A DNA stretch of 64,000 nucleotides, from NCBI RefSeq assembly GCF_019492185.1, contig NZ_JAICCF010000004.1, positions 62,001 through 126,000 on the forward strand. Direction: 5' to 3'. Positions 51,101 to 61,200 of the stretch are shown here, one piece after another. This stretch comes from Chitinophaga rhizophila (GTDB taxonomy: Bacteria > Bacteroidota > Bacteroidia > Chitinophagales > Chitinophagaceae). Both the position numbers and the translations under genes were made by a program. Position 1 is the stretch's first letter, and every line of letters begins with the position of its first letter. The notes below the pieces were generated by a model, which ran no database searches, had not been told where the DNA came from, and saw only the letters and a list, made by a program, of their open reading frames with translations.

Positions 51101-51783
51101 TCTTCGGCGAGGTAATATCCCATTCCGGTTTTGGTATGGAGCAGTTTGTTTTCAAAATCTTTGTCGATCTTTTTACGGAGGAAGTTCATATAGACTTCTA
51201 TGACGTTGGTACCTGTATCAAAATCGATGTCCCATACTTTCTCGGCGATCACGAGTTTGGAGATGACCTTTCCTTTATGGAGGGCGAGAAATTCCAGCAG
51301 CTGGTATTCTTTAGCTGTAAGAGCGATCTTTTTACCACCGCGTGTTACTTCTTTCTTTTCGCGGTCTATTTCGAGGTCACCGATGATGATTTTGTACTGG
51401 TTATTTTCCTGTATTTCGGAGCCGGCACGTTTCAGGAATACGCGGATGCGGGCCATGAGCTCGCGGAAGTCGAAGGGTTTTACGAGGTAGTCGTCAGCAC
51501 CGAGTTCAAAGGCTTGCATCTTATCGTCCATGCCGCCGAGGGCGGTGAGCATAATGATAGGGACCGCATTGTTTTTTCGGCGGATGACTTCACATACCTC
51601 GTAGCCATTGGCATGGGGAAGGTTCAGGTCGAGGATCACCAGGTCGTAGTTATTGCTGGCGGCAAGACTTTTTCCCATACGGCCATCATAGGCGACGTCT
51701 ACTTCAAAGCCATTCTCTTCCAGTCCTTTCTTTACAGTATTAGCTACTTTGACTTCGTCTTCTACTACGAGTATGCGCTGCAT
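51097..51783 (-). CDS. OmpR-family response regulator
   Basis: The 228-residue protein has a receiver domain with phospho-acceptor Asp51 (VILDLNLP), DDYLVKPFDFREL (Lys near 101), and a C-terminal winged helix (LTAKEYQLLEFLALHKGKVISK ... VIEVYMNFLRKKID, about 150-222, in parts). It pairs with the kinase that follows with 4 bp overlap. OmpR-family dimers bind direct half-sites about 11 bp apart, which is the spacing of the arrays at 49641 and 39715. Its own promoter lies upstream of 51783. Confidence 0.92.
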   Translation of the reverse strand: MQRILVVEDEVKVANTVKKGLEENGFEVDVAYDGRMGKSLAASNNYDLVILDLNLPHANGYEVCEVIRRKNNAVPIIMLTALGGMDDKMQAFELGADDYLVKPFDFRELMARIRVFLKRAGSEIQENNQYKIIIGDLEIDREKKEVTRGGKKIALTAKEYQLLEFLALHKGKVISKLVIAEKVWDIDFDTGTNVIEVYMNFLRKKIDKDFENKLLHTKTGMGYYLAEE

Positions 51784-51892
51784 AATAATATATATATGTT
51801 TCTCCGGGCTGAAGTTACGAGTTTGCCGGCAGTATTGGTTGTTCCTGTCAGGCTTAATACTGTTTCTTTTACGGGAAGCTGTTGAAAAACAG

Positions 51893-51954
51893 GACGGGAA
51901 GTGAATATCCGGGGTTCATCTGTAAGAGATAACCGTTGATATTTACTTCCCGTC
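51893..51954. repeat. 62-nt imperfect hairpin with nested stem between ABC-F and response-regulator genes
   Basis: A 17-bp outer stem (51893-51909 with 51938-51954; one G-U pair) encloses a second stem, GGTT-c-ATCT / AGATAACC around a GTAAG loop. On the minus strand it is followed by CTGTTTTTC, so it can act as terminator of the leftward ABC-F gene. A direct repeat of ACGGGAAG starts near 51871 and 51894. Its size and nested form are more than a simple terminator needs. Confidence 0.75.
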
Positions 51955-51999
51955 GGGGCTGAAAGCGGCAGGCGCGTTCAGTAGTATTATGATAAAGGA

Positions 52000-53997
52000 C
52001 TATTCCAGTTCCATGAGCTTTTCAAAGACTTTCTCATATTCTTCCGTCACCTGTTTCAGTTCTTTGCTGAGCTGATTATATTCGGATTCGAGCTGTTGGA
52101 ATTTCTTCCTGTCGGCGTATACGTCCGGGTTGTTCATGGAAGTTTCGATACCTGCTTTCTTCTCGTTCATTTTAGCCAGTTGTTCTTCCAGTTGCTGGAA
52201 CTGACGTTTATATTTCTGTAGTTCCTTTTGTTTTTCTTTGTCAAAAGGTACATTTTTCTGTTGAGGAGCGGCGGTGGTACTGTCTTTTTTAGCGGAATTG
52301 CCGTTGTTATTGTTGTTATTAGCTGGTCGCTCTGTCTTTACTTCTTTTTTTTTTGACTCGTTACCGCCTTTGTCACCCGCAGCCAGTTTAGCAGCTTCGG
52401 CCTGACGTTTCTTAAAGTCTTCCCATTCAGCATAGGTACCTTTAAATTCTTTGATTTCACCGTCTACGATCTCCCAGATTTTGTTGGCCGTCTGGCTTAC
52501 GAAGTACCTGTCATGTGATACGAGTACGTAGGTACCATCGTATTGAGCAAGCGCGTCAATCAGCATTTGTACGGAGTTCATATCCAGGTGGTTCGTCGGC
52601 TCATCGAGCAGCAGGAAGTTAGCCTGGCTGATGATAGTTTTGGCCAGTGCCACACGTGCTTTCTCACCTCCGGAGAGGATTTTGATCTTTTTATATACGT
52701 CGTCGCCAGTGAAGAGGAAGCAACCCAGCAGGGCGCGGAGTTCTACTTCAGTACGGCCGCTGCCGAAGTTTTTGAGTTCATCGAGGATTTCGCTGCCCAG
52801 GTCGAGGCTTTCCAGCTGGTGCTGTGCGTAGAAGCTGGGCACTACGTTGTGACCGCCGATACGCTCGCCTTCCATAGGTTCTACACCTGCGATGACGCGG
52901 AGGAGGGTGGATTTACCTTTACCGTTTGCGCCGATGAGGGCTATTTTATCACCACGGTTAATCTCTGCGCTGGCATTTTCGAGGATGGTGAGCTTACCAA
53001 ACTTCTTGGTCACGTTATTCAGCGTGGTAATGATCTTACCAGGCATTCTGTCTGGTGTGAAGTTGATACGGATTTTGGAAGGGCCGTTATCAACCTGTTC
53101 AACTCTTTCGAGTCTGTCCAGGCGTTTGGCAATACTCTGTGCCTGAGCAGCTTTGGATGCTTTTGCTTTGAATCGCTCAATGAAACGTTCCTGCTGACGG
53201 ATGTAATCCTGCTGGTTTTCATAGGCGCGTTGCTGCATTTCGCGGCGCAGGTCTTTTTCCTGTTCGTAGTCTTCGTAGTTACCGGCATAGTGGTGTAACT
53301 GCTGCTGGTAGAGTTCTACGATTTTGTTGACCATTCGGTCCAGGAAGAAGCGGTCATGCGATACGATGATGACAGCGCCGTTATAGCTCAGGAGGTACTT
53401 TTCCAGCCATTCGATGGAAGGGAGGTCAAGGTGGTTGGTCGGCTCATCGAGCATGAGTACATCCGGCTGCTGAAGGATCAGTTTTGCCAGGAGAACACGC
53501 ATACGCCAGCCTCCGGAGAACTGGCTGTAGGGGCGTTCCAGGTCGGCAGTGGAGAAGCCGAGGCCTTCTAGTACCTGGGCCGTCTTATGCCGGATATTGT
53601 AGCCATCGAGGGCTTCAAACTCGTGCAGTTTGTCGGCATATTCCATGAGCAGGGCTTCTGCTTCATTGGTTTCCAGTTCTTTGGTAATACGTTCAATATC
53701 TTTCTCCAGTTTGAGGGCTGCCTCAAAAGCAGTCATGCCTACATTGAGGATAGACTCGTCGGATTCAAAACTGAGCAGGTCCTGGTTGAAGAAGCCGAGG
53801 GAAAGGTTTTTGATCTTATTGACACTTCCTTTTGAAACGGTATATTCACCGTTGATGACACGTAAGATGGTGGATTTACCAGTTCCATTCAGGCCGATCA
53901 GACCTACGCGGTCGCCGGGTACGATATGCCATGAAGAATCTTCAACGATGACCCTTGCGCCAAACTCAAAAGTGATATCCTGTAGTGCTATCAGCAT
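52000..53997 (-). CDS. ABC-F family ATPase
   Basis: ATG 53997 gives 665 residues and begins MLIALQDITFEFG, the usual start; the open frame to 54096 begins with TTG and crosses the promoter. Two ABC domains each show Walker A (GLNGTGKST near 40, GANGKGKST in the second), an LSGG-type signature (SQFSGGWRMR and ILSGGEKAR) and Walker B (LMLDEPTNHLD, LLLDEPTNHLD). A linker of about 80 residues lies between the domains. After the second is a charged tail with an Asn run (about 580-590) and a C-terminal coiled coil. ABC-F proteins act on ribosomes, in translation or as antibiotic-target protectors; no drug link is seen. Confidence 0.92.
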   Translation of the reverse strand: MLIALQDITFEFGARVIVEDSSWHIVPGDRVGLIGLNGTGKSTILRVINGEYTVSKGSVNKIKNLSLGFFNQDLLSFESDESILNVGMTAFEAALKLEKDIERITKELETNEAEALLMEYADKLHEFEALDGYNIRHKTAQVLEGLGFSTADLERPYSQFSGGWRMRVLLAKLILQQPDVLMLDEPTNHLDLPSIEWLEKYLLSYNGAVIIVSHDRFFLDRMVNKIVELYQQQLHHYAGNYEDYEQEKDLRREMQQRAYENQQDYIRQQERFIERFKAKASKAAQAQSIAKRLDRLERVEQVDNGPSKIRINFTPDRMPGKIITTLNNVTKKFGKLTILENASAEINRGDKIALIGANGKGKSTLLRVIAGVEPMEGERIGGHNVVPSFYAQHQLESLDLGSEILDELKNFGSGRTEVELRALLGCFLFTGDDVYKKIKILSGGEKARVALAKTIISQANFLLLDEPTNHLDMNSVQMLIDALAQYDGTYVLVSHDRYFVSQTANKIWEIVDGEIKEFKGTYAEWEDFKKRQAEAAKLAAGDKGGNESKKKEVKTERPANNNNNNGNSAKKDSTTAAPQQKNVPFDKEKQKELQKYKRQFQQLEEQLAKMNEKKAGIETSMNNPDVYADRKKFQQLESEYNQLSKELKQVTEEYEKVFEKLMELE

Positions 53998-54018
53998 GCG
54001 AAAATTAATTGAGAGGTG

Positions 54019-54026
54019 CAAAGTTA
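54019..54026 (-). promoter_or_regulatory. -7 box of the ABC-F gene
   Basis: TAACTTTG on the minus strand ends 22 nt before the ATG at 53997. Confidence 0.6.
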
Positions 54027-54081
54027 GTGCTTTTCGGGGAGAGTCCATAGAGGTGGAGGCACTTCTATCATCTGATTCGAT

Positions 54082-54089
54082 TATCTTTG
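54082..54089 (+). promoter_or_regulatory. -7 box of the DUF3347 gene
   Basis: TATCTTTG matches the consensus and ends 22 nt before the ATG at 54111. The region is divergent with the ABC-F promoter, only 55 bp away. Confidence 0.65.
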
Positions 54090-54110
54090 GAGCCAAAAGT
54101 TCAGTAAAAC

Positions 54111-54674
54111 ATGAGGTCAGCTATATTTCTGGTAATCATTGGGTTCCTTGCCTGTAATGAATCTGCCAAAAAAACCGAGGCTGCTGCAGTGGAGGAAGCG
54201 CCATTGAAAGCGCCGTATGCGGCGCAGTTTTATGATTCGCTGCAGGTAACGATGGATGCGTATTATGATCTGACGGAAGGGTTTTCGCAGAGCAATGCGA
54301 CTTATATTAACAAATGGGCGGGTGTTCTGAAGCAGCATGTGGACAGTTTGCCGTTACAGTTATTGCAGCTGGATCCCGCGAAGCTGGAAGCGATCCGGTC
54401 GGCGGCAGGCAGTATCAGTGCGGAACTGACCGGTATAGCAGGCGACAAGGATCTGGAAGAGAAAAGGGCGGGATTCAATATGGTGTCGGACATGTTGTAT
54501 GACATTGTGCAGGTGACAGGGTTGAAGGGCCAGACAGTCTACAGGCAGTATTGTTCTATGGCTTTTGATGACCGGGGCGCGTACTGGATGAGTAAAAGCA
54601 GTAAATTACAGAATCCTTACTTTGGTAACGGAATGTTAGGCTGTGTGGAGGTAACTGACAGTCTGCGTTATTAA
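54111..54674 (+). CDS. DUF3347 domain lipoprotein
   Basis: The 187-residue protein has a lipobox (GFLAC, Cys15). It then carries a DUF3347-type domain: YYDLTEGFSQ near 45, a helical core, and the terminal motif YCSMAFDDRGAYWMSKSSKL-QNPYFGNGMLGC (about 145-178, given in parts). In the Cu/Ag adaptor CusB of Bacteroidota the same domain forms the C-terminus, with Cys, Met and Cys residues thought to bind copper. Here it is free-standing and membrane-anchored by lipid. No copper pump is adjacent. Confidence 0.8.
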   Translation: MRSAIFLVIIGFLACNESAKKTEAAAVEEAPLKAPYAAQFYDSLQVTMDAYYDLTEGFSQSNATYINKWAGVLKQHVDSLPLQLLQLDPAKLEAIRSAAGSISAELTGIAGDKDLEEKRAGFNMVSDMLYDIVQVTGLKGQTVYRQYCSMAFDDRGAYWMSKSSKLQNPYFGNGMLGCVEVTDSLRY

Positions 54675-54830
54675 AAGTAGCGATATGAGGTAGGAATGCA
54701 GTGATGTTCATTACATTTGATATACCAAAATGCCGTCATTTTTCTTAACTTCGCAAGCCGATTTTATAGGCTATTTAAAATCAACATAAAAGCAAACAGC
54801 AAATAGCTGTAGGATAACAGCTCAAATCGT

Positions 54831-56771
54831 ATGATCAACATTACATTACCGGATGGCGCAGTTCGTCAGTATGAAGCAGGAGTAACTGCAATGGATGTTG
54901 CCAAATCCATCAGTGAGGGATTGGCAAGGAAAGTTTTGGCCGCAAAATTTAATGGTCAGGTGACGGATGCGTCCCGGCCAATTACAACGGATGGTACTCT
55001 GCAGTTATTGACATGGACAGATACAGATGGTAAAGCTACCATGTGGCATTCCTCTGCCCACCTGATGGCGGAAGCGCTGGAGACACTGTATCCCGGGGTG
55101 AAATTTGGTATCGGACCTGCTATTGAAAACGGGTTCTATTACGATATTGACCTGGGAGGCCGTAGTATCTCCGACGAGGACCTCCAGAAGATCAGCGATA
55201 AGATGGCGGAACTGGCGAAGCAGAGCAATGCATATGAGCGCCGTGAAGTCAGCAAAGCTGAAGCTGAGCAATACTTTACTGAAAAGAATGATGAGTACAA
55301 GCTGGAACTGATCAGAGACCTGCAGGATGGTACCATCTCTTTCTATACACAGGGTAACTTCACGGACTTATGTCGTGGACCGCATATTCCGAACACTGGC
55401 TTTATCAAAGCGATTAAGCTGACCAACATTGCCGGCGCTTACTGGCGTGGTAATGAGAAGAATAAGATGCTTACCCGTATTTACGGTATCACTTTCCCTA
55501 CCCAGAAAGAGCTGGATGAATACCTGCACCTGGTAGAAGAAGCGAAGAAACGTGACCACCGTAAGCTGGGTAAAGAACTGGAACTGTTCACTTTCTCTGA
55601 GAAGGTAGGGCTTGGTCTGCCTTTATGGCTGCCAAAAGGAGCGATGCTGCGCGAGCGCCTGCAGAACTTCCTGCAGAAAGCGCAGATAGAAAGCGGATAT
55701 ATGCCGGTAGTAACGCCGCATATCGGTAATAAGAACCTGTATATTACATCAGGTCACTATGAGAAATACGGTAAAGACAGCTTTCAGCCGATCCATACCC
55801 CTGAAGAGGGCGAGGAGTTTATGCTGAAACCGATGAACTGTCCTCATCACTGTGAGATCTATAAGGCCAGTCCGAAGAGCTATAAAGACTTGCCGGTACG
55901 TTTTGCAGAATTTGGTACCGTATATCGTTATGAGCAACATGGAGAGCTGCATGGCCTGACACGCGTGCGTGGCTTTACTCAGGATGACGCCCACCTGTTC
56001 TGTCGCCCGGATCAGGTAAAGGAAGAGTTCTGCAAAGTGATCGACCTGGTGTTATATGTGTTTAACAGTCTGAACTTCACAGATTATACTGCGCAGATTT
56101 CACTGCGTGATAAGGAAGACAGAGCGAAATATATCGGTACAGAAGAAAACTGGAACCTGGCAGAGCAGGCTATTATTGACTCAGCGGCAGAGAAAGGGCT
56201 GAAGACAGTAGTAGAGTATGGCGAAGCAGCGTTCTACGGACCTAAGCTGGACTTCATGGTGAAAGATGCCCTGGGCCGTAAATGGCAGTTGGGTACTATC
56301 CAGGTTGATTATAACCTGCCTGAGCGTTTCGAGCTGGAGTACGTAGGTGCGGATAACCTGAAGCATCGTCCGGTAATGATTCACCGCGCGCCATTCGGAT
56401 CACTGGAGCGTTTCATTGCAGTATTGATTGAGCATTGTGGTGGTAAATTCCCGCTGTGGCTGACGCCGACACAGGTGAAGATCCTGCCGATCAGTGATAA
56501 GAACCAGGCTTATGCAGAAAAAGTCGCTGAATTACTAAAAAATGCTGAAATTCGCGCAGAAATTGATGACCGGAATGAGAAGATAGGTAAGAAGATCAGG
56601 GAAACTGAACTTGCAAAAGTACCTTATATGCTCGTTTTAGGTGAGAAAGAAACAGCTGAAAGCAAGGTTGCAGTACGCAGACAGGCGAAAGGCGATCTTG
56701 GTGCGATGGACCTGGAACAATTTATAGCACTTGTAAAAGAGGAAGTAGTTAGCAGGAAGCCATTCGAATAA
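54831..56771 (+). CDS. thrS: Threonyl-tRNA synthetase
   Basis: The 646-residue protein has an N-terminal TGS domain (INITLPDGAVRQYE), an editing domain with WHSSAHLMAEAL (about 71-82) and CRGPHIPNTG, a class II catalytic core (MNCPHHCEIY, RFAEFGTVYRYEQHGELHG with the TxxRGFTQDDAH motif 2 region, and HRAPFGSLERF motif 3) and an anticodon-binding domain (about 545-640). It charges tRNA-Thr. A small hairpin AGCTGT-aggata-ACAGCT (54805-54822) lies just before the start; I see no anticodon-like loop in it. infC follows after 188 bp. Confidence 0.97.
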   Translation: MINITLPDGAVRQYEAGVTAMDVAKSISEGLARKVLAAKFNGQVTDASRPITTDGTLQLLTWTDTDGKATMWHSSAHLMAEALETLYPGVKFGIGPAIENGFYYDIDLGGRSISDEDLQKISDKMAELAKQSNAYERREVSKAEAEQYFTEKNDEYKLELIRDLQDGTISFYTQGNFTDLCRGPHIPNTGFIKAIKLTNIAGAYWRGNEKNKMLTRIYGITFPTQKELDEYLHLVEEAKKRDHRKLGKELELFTFSEKVGLGLPLWLPKGAMLRERLQNFLQKAQIESGYMPVVTPHIGNKNLYITSGHYEKYGKDSFQPIHTPEEGEEFMLKPMNCPHHCEIYKASPKSYKDLPVRFAEFGTVYRYEQHGELHGLTRVRGFTQDDAHLFCRPDQVKEEFCKVIDLVLYVFNSLNFTDYTAQISLRDKEDRAKYIGTEENWNLAEQAIIDSAAEKGLKTVVEYGEAAFYGPKLDFMVKDALGRKWQLGTIQVDYNLPERFELEYVGADNLKHRPVMIHRAPFGSLERFIAVLIEHCGGKFPLWLTPTQVKILPISDKNQAYAEKVAELLKNAEIRAEIDDRNEKIGKKIRETELAKVPYMLVLGEKETAESKVAVRRQAKGDLGAMDLEQFIALVKEEVVSRKPFE

Positions 56772-56959
56772 GACAATTATATACAAAAGCTCATAAAATA
56801 TATTTTTAACTAATTGAACTTTTGTATTTTCGGGTACGTTAATTGCTTTATAGTCCATAGATCACAGATGACGGTCTGCAGATTCAATCTTATAAGACTC
56901 TGTTCGTGGACTATGGACCACATACTGACAATTATTAATTAGTAACTTTATTTTTTTTA
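56772..56959 (+). promoter_or_regulatory. infC leader region with inverted repeat
   Basis: This gap contains TATTTTCG near 56826, a possible promoter box, and an 8-bp inverted repeat GTCCATAG (56853-56860) / CTATGGAC (56911-56918) with a 50-nt loop. It could fold a leader structure before infC. No terminator for thrS is evident. Confidence 0.4.
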
Positions 56960-57673
56960 ATGCCACAAGGACCCAGACCAAATTTTAACAGCAACAATCC
57001 CAACAGGGGTAGAAATCCTAACTTTCGCAGAGAACAACAACAAGAGCACCGCACGAACAGAATGATACGTGTGCCAGAAGTGCGATTGGTAGGTGAGAAC
57101 ATTGAGGTGGGGGTATATCGCACAGAGGATGCCCTGCGTATGGCAGAAGAGCAGGGACTGGATCTGGTTGAGATTTCTCCAAATGCCGCTCCTCCGGTAT
57201 GCCGTATCATTGACTATAACAAGTTCCTTTACGAGAAGAAGAAGAAGGAAAAGGAGATGAAGGCGAAAGCTCATAAGAGCGAGGTGAAGGAAATTCGTTT
57301 TACGCCAAATACCGATGACCATGACTTTGACTTCAAAGCTAAACATGCTGAGAAGTTCCTCAAAGATGGTAACAAGGTTAAAACATATGTACAGTTCAAG
57401 GGCCGCGCGATTATGTTTAAAGAGCGTGGTGAGCTGATTCTGCTGAAGTTTGCTGAAAGGCTGGCAGAAGTAGGTGCCCTGGAAGGTATGCCGACAATGG
57501 AAGGTAAGCGTATGATCGCTATCTTCGCACCAAAAGGTGCTAAGAAGAAGGCTGATGCAGGACCAAAAGAAGATCGTCCGAGAGAGGATCGTCCTAAGGA
57601 AGATCGTCCTCAGCAGCCGAGAGAGCCGCGTCCAGCGCCAGCGCCGGCTCCATCTGAAGGCAAGCCTGAATAA
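56960..57673 (+). CDS. infC: Translation initiation factor IF-3
   Basis: The protein has 237 residues from an ordinary ATG (many IF-3 genes use AUU). The IF3 N-terminal domain is about 38-105 (IRVPEVRLVGENIEV, PPVCRIIDYNKF) and the C-terminal domain about 112-190 (KEIRFTPNTDDHDFDFKAKHA ... FKGRAIMFKERGELIL, in parts). A 37-residue Asn/Arg-rich N-terminal extension and a C-terminal tail rich in Pro, Glu and Arg (KEDRPREDRPKEDRP) are added beyond the usual length of about 180. A terminator follows and rpmI-rplT are absent downstream. Confidence 0.95.
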   Translation: MPQGPRPNFNSNNPNRGRNPNFRREQQQEHRTNRMIRVPEVRLVGENIEVGVYRTEDALRMAEEQGLDLVEISPNAAPPVCRIIDYNKFLYEKKKKEKEMKAKAHKSEVKEIRFTPNTDDHDFDFKAKHAEKFLKDGNKVKTYVQFKGRAIMFKERGELILLKFAERLAEVGALEGMPTMEGKRMIAIFAPKGAKKKADAGPKEDRPREDRPKEDRPQQPREPRPAPAPAPSEGKPE

Positions 57674-57722
57674 CTGTTCATATTATATGCGCTTTATTTA
57701 CTTGGTGCAATTATATCAAATG

Positions 57723-57752
57723 AACCCGGGACATGTGTTCCGGGTTTTTTTA
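57723..57752 (+). terminator. Terminator after infC
   Basis: AACCCGGGAC (57723-57732) pairs with GTTCCGGGTT (57737-57746, one G-U pair) around ATGT and is followed by a T-run. Confidence 0.9.
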
Positions 57753-57878
57753 TTGCATAAATTTGCCGAATGTTGTAGCTTGCTCATGCGGAGATTACTT
57801 AAACCAATAACATGCATTTATTTCTAATATTCACTATGTTACCCAATGTACATTATATTGGGTAAGTTTTGACACAAT

Positions 57879-58274
57879 ATGCAGGACAAGAAAATTTGCT
57901 TCTTAATCGATGATGATGAAGATGACCAGGAAATTTTTAGCCTGGCACTTGATACGCTGGACATAGACGTTACTTGCATCACTGCCAACGATGGTATTGA
58001 GGCGCTGAACAGACTGAATATAGATACTGATTTCACTCCGGACTTCATCTTTCTGGACCTGAATATGGTACGGATGAATGGGAGGGAATGTCTTGCTGAA
58101 ATTAAAAAACTGTCGCGCCTGAAAAAGGTGCCGGTTATTATATACTCCACTTCTTCAGAACAGAAAGATATCACGGAAACCCGGATGTTAGGGGCAGATG
58201 ACTATATAATTAAACCTCCAAGTATCTCCTTACTCGTGAAAAGATTGGAGCAAGTTTTGAGTAGGGATAGCTAG
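57879..58274 (+). CDS. Single-domain response regulator
   Basis: This 131-residue receiver has the acidic cluster LIDDDEDD (9-16), a phospho-acceptor Asp in IFLDLNMVRMNG (near 60), Ser/Thr in YSTSS and the Lys in IIKPP. There is no output domain. It starts a two-gene operon; the hybrid kinase begins 16 bp after its stop, so it is a likely phospho-target or carrier in a relay with that kinase. Confidence 0.88.
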   Translation: MQDKKICFLIDDDEDDQEIFSLALDTLDIDVTCITANDGIEALNRLNIDTDFTPDFIFLDLNMVRMNGRECLAEIKKLSRLKKVPVIIYSTSSEQKDITETRMLGADDYIIKPPSISLLVKRLEQVLSRDS

Positions 58275-58290
58275 ACGATTTAGATATTTT

Positions 58291-61200
58291 ATGGAACTAA
58301 CCAAGACCATGGCCCCTGAATTTCTCACCGGTGGAGGTGAAATGGGGGAGTTGATTCGCTCCAGGGATTGGTCTAAAACGCCATTAGGACCTGTAGAAGC
58401 GTGGCCCCAAAGCCTGAAGACATGCATAAGAATCATTCTGACATCAAGGCAACCCATGTTTGTTTGGTGGGGCAATGACCTCATTAACCTGTATAACGAT
58501 GCTTACAGAAGTATTTTGGGAGGTAAACATCCTGCTGTTCTGGGCATACCCGCCAGAGATGTTTGGAGAGAGATCTGGGACGATGTAGGCCCCAGAGCTC
58601 AGGCCTGTATGGAAAACAACATCGGTACGTATGATGAATCGTTACTGCTGCTCATGGAGCGGAATGGCTATCCTGAAGAGACTTACTATACATTTTCCTA
58701 TAGTCCGGTACCCGGTGATGAAGGAGGTACAGGCGGTATTATCTGTGCCAACACAGATGATACGCAGCGCATTCTGGGTGAAAGGCAGCTGAGGACTTTA
58801 AAGGACCTGGGCAAATACCTGGCGGATGCTGCCGACGACACAGATGTGTACTCACGAGCCATTACTGTACTTAGAAACAACACTGCGGATTTTCCATTCG
58901 CCTGTTTCTATAACGTAGAGATAGCTGAAGGACGTTTAAATATGGCGGCAAAGACAGAAGACGGCATTCCTACAGAAGTGCTGCCTGAGTCAATGCTGCT
59001 GATGGATGATATTGCCACGGAATGGAACTTCCCTGACGTTGTTACCCACACTAAAACGATTACTGTCCGTGACCTGAGCTGGAAGTATGGTCCATTACCA
59101 TCCGGTAGTTGGAAGATTAGTCCTGATCAGGCCCTGGTAATACCGGTGATGCAAGGTGGACAGGATTGTCCGTTCGGGATACTGGTAGTAGGAATTAGCC
59201 CTCACCGGGAACTGGATGATAAATACAATAGCTTCTTCCAACTAGTAGCAGATCAGGTGGCAGGTAGTATCGTGAACGTGCGCGCAGTAGAAGAAGCCCG
59301 TAAAAGAACAGAAGCGCTGCTGGAAATAGACCGTGCTAAAACAGCCTTTTTCAGTAATATCAGTCACGAGTTCAGAACACCGCTGACCCTGATGCTGGGC
59401 CCACTGGAGGAGTTGTTATCCCAGCAAGACGGCTCTCTCACCCCTGAGCAGGAAGCAAACCTCCAGGCTACTCACAGGAACGCCATGCGCTTATTGAGAC
59501 TGGTAAATACATTGCTGGACTTCAGCCGTATTGAAGCAGATAAGGTAAAAGCACAGTATTTCCCTGTGAATCTGGCAGACATTACGACTGACATTGCCAG
59601 TACGTTCAGAGCAGCAGTAGAACATGCCGGCCTGAAGTTTCATGTGGACTGCCAGGCATTATCTACAGTAGCTTATGTTGACAGGGATATGTGGGAGAAG
59701 GTCGTGTTGAATCTTCTTTCAAATGCCTTCAAATACACACTCAAAGGTTCCATAAAAATAACGCTTGAAGAAGCAGATCATCACGCAATATTGCGTGTGA
59801 AAGATACCGGGGTAGGTATTCCTGCTGACGAACTGCCCAACATGTTTGAACGTTTCCATCGTGTTAAACATTCTAAAGGTCGGACGCACGAAGGAACAGG
59901 TATTGGTCTGTCGCTGGTCAAGGAATTGATACAACTGCACCAGGGCGATATCAGCGTAGAAAGTCAGGAAGGTACGGGCAGTACTTTCACCGTAAAGGTT
60001 CCCTTGGGCAGAGCCCACCTCCCGGAAGATCAGGTAATTGACAAGAGAGTAGACTATACCTCCTCACTCACTGACGCCTATGTGAATGAAGCACTATACT
60101 TCAGCCGCGAAACAGAGCATCAGGCAATTGATAAGATCACAGAGGGAGGTGAAAAGGCCCGCATCCTGATAGTGGATGATAATGCCGATATGCGGGATTA
60201 CCTGCAGCGACTCCTGGAAAAACAGTATATCATAGACACTGCCGCTAATGGTAAACTGGCGTTGGAGAAAATAAAGTCGCATACGCCAGAGCTGGTAATT
60301 AGTGATATCATGATGCCGGAAATGGACGGAATTGAGTTATTGCATCACATTAAGCATACTGCTGCAACCGACTCATTACCAGTCATTTTGGTGTCTGCGC
60401 GCGCAGGAGAGGAAGCGAAGATTGAAGGCTATGATATTGGGGCAGACGACTACCTCACCAAGCCATTTTCCTCTAAAGAATTGCAGGCAAGAGTACGAGC
60501 ACAGATACGTATCTCCAGATTGCATCGTCATGCGATAGACATCTTACAACACAGTGCCGAAGAACTGGAGAAGAAGGTGGAAGAACGTACAGCGGAATTA
60601 TTGCGTAAGAACTCTGAACTGGAACAGTTCGCATACATTGCCAGTCATGACCTGCAGGAACCACTGCGTAAAATAAGAACCTTCTCTGAGCTATTGCAGA
60701 AGAGTTTGCAGAAGGGTAACCCGGTTAATAACTATTTTGAGAAGATACAGTCCTCTGCAGCCAGAATGACTCAGCTGATCAAAGACGTGCTGGATTATTC
60801 ACGCCTGGCTAACACTGAAGGTAAGTTTATTCCGATAGACCTAAACACGGTATTACAGAATGTTAAGATTGACTTCGATCTGCTGATAGAACAAAAGCAG
60901 GCGGTCATCCAGAATAATACGTTGCCTGTTGTAAAAGGAGTGCCATTACAGTTGCAGCAGCTGTTTACCAACCTGATAGGTAACTCACTGAAGTTCTCTG
61001 AAAAGCAGCCGCTTATAACTATAACAGCACAGCCGCTGCCTGCATCCGAAATACCTTTCTACCAGGGGTTGAAAGAAGACGAGAACTATGTTAAACTGGA
61101 GTTTGCCGATAATGGTATCGGGTTCGAGCAGCAGTTTGCAGAAAGGATATTTGCTATTTTCCAGCGCCTGAATGAACGGAAGGTATATGCAGGAACCGGG

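Noticed and set aside
53998..54096. Longer ABC-F frame starting at TTG 54096
   Set aside because: The frame crosses the TAACTTTG box and the family start MLIALQDI is at 53997.
54805..54822. ThrRS autoregulatory anticodon-like hairpin before thrS
   Set aside because: Its loop AGGATA has no threonine anticodon (NGU) sequence, so mimicry is not supported.
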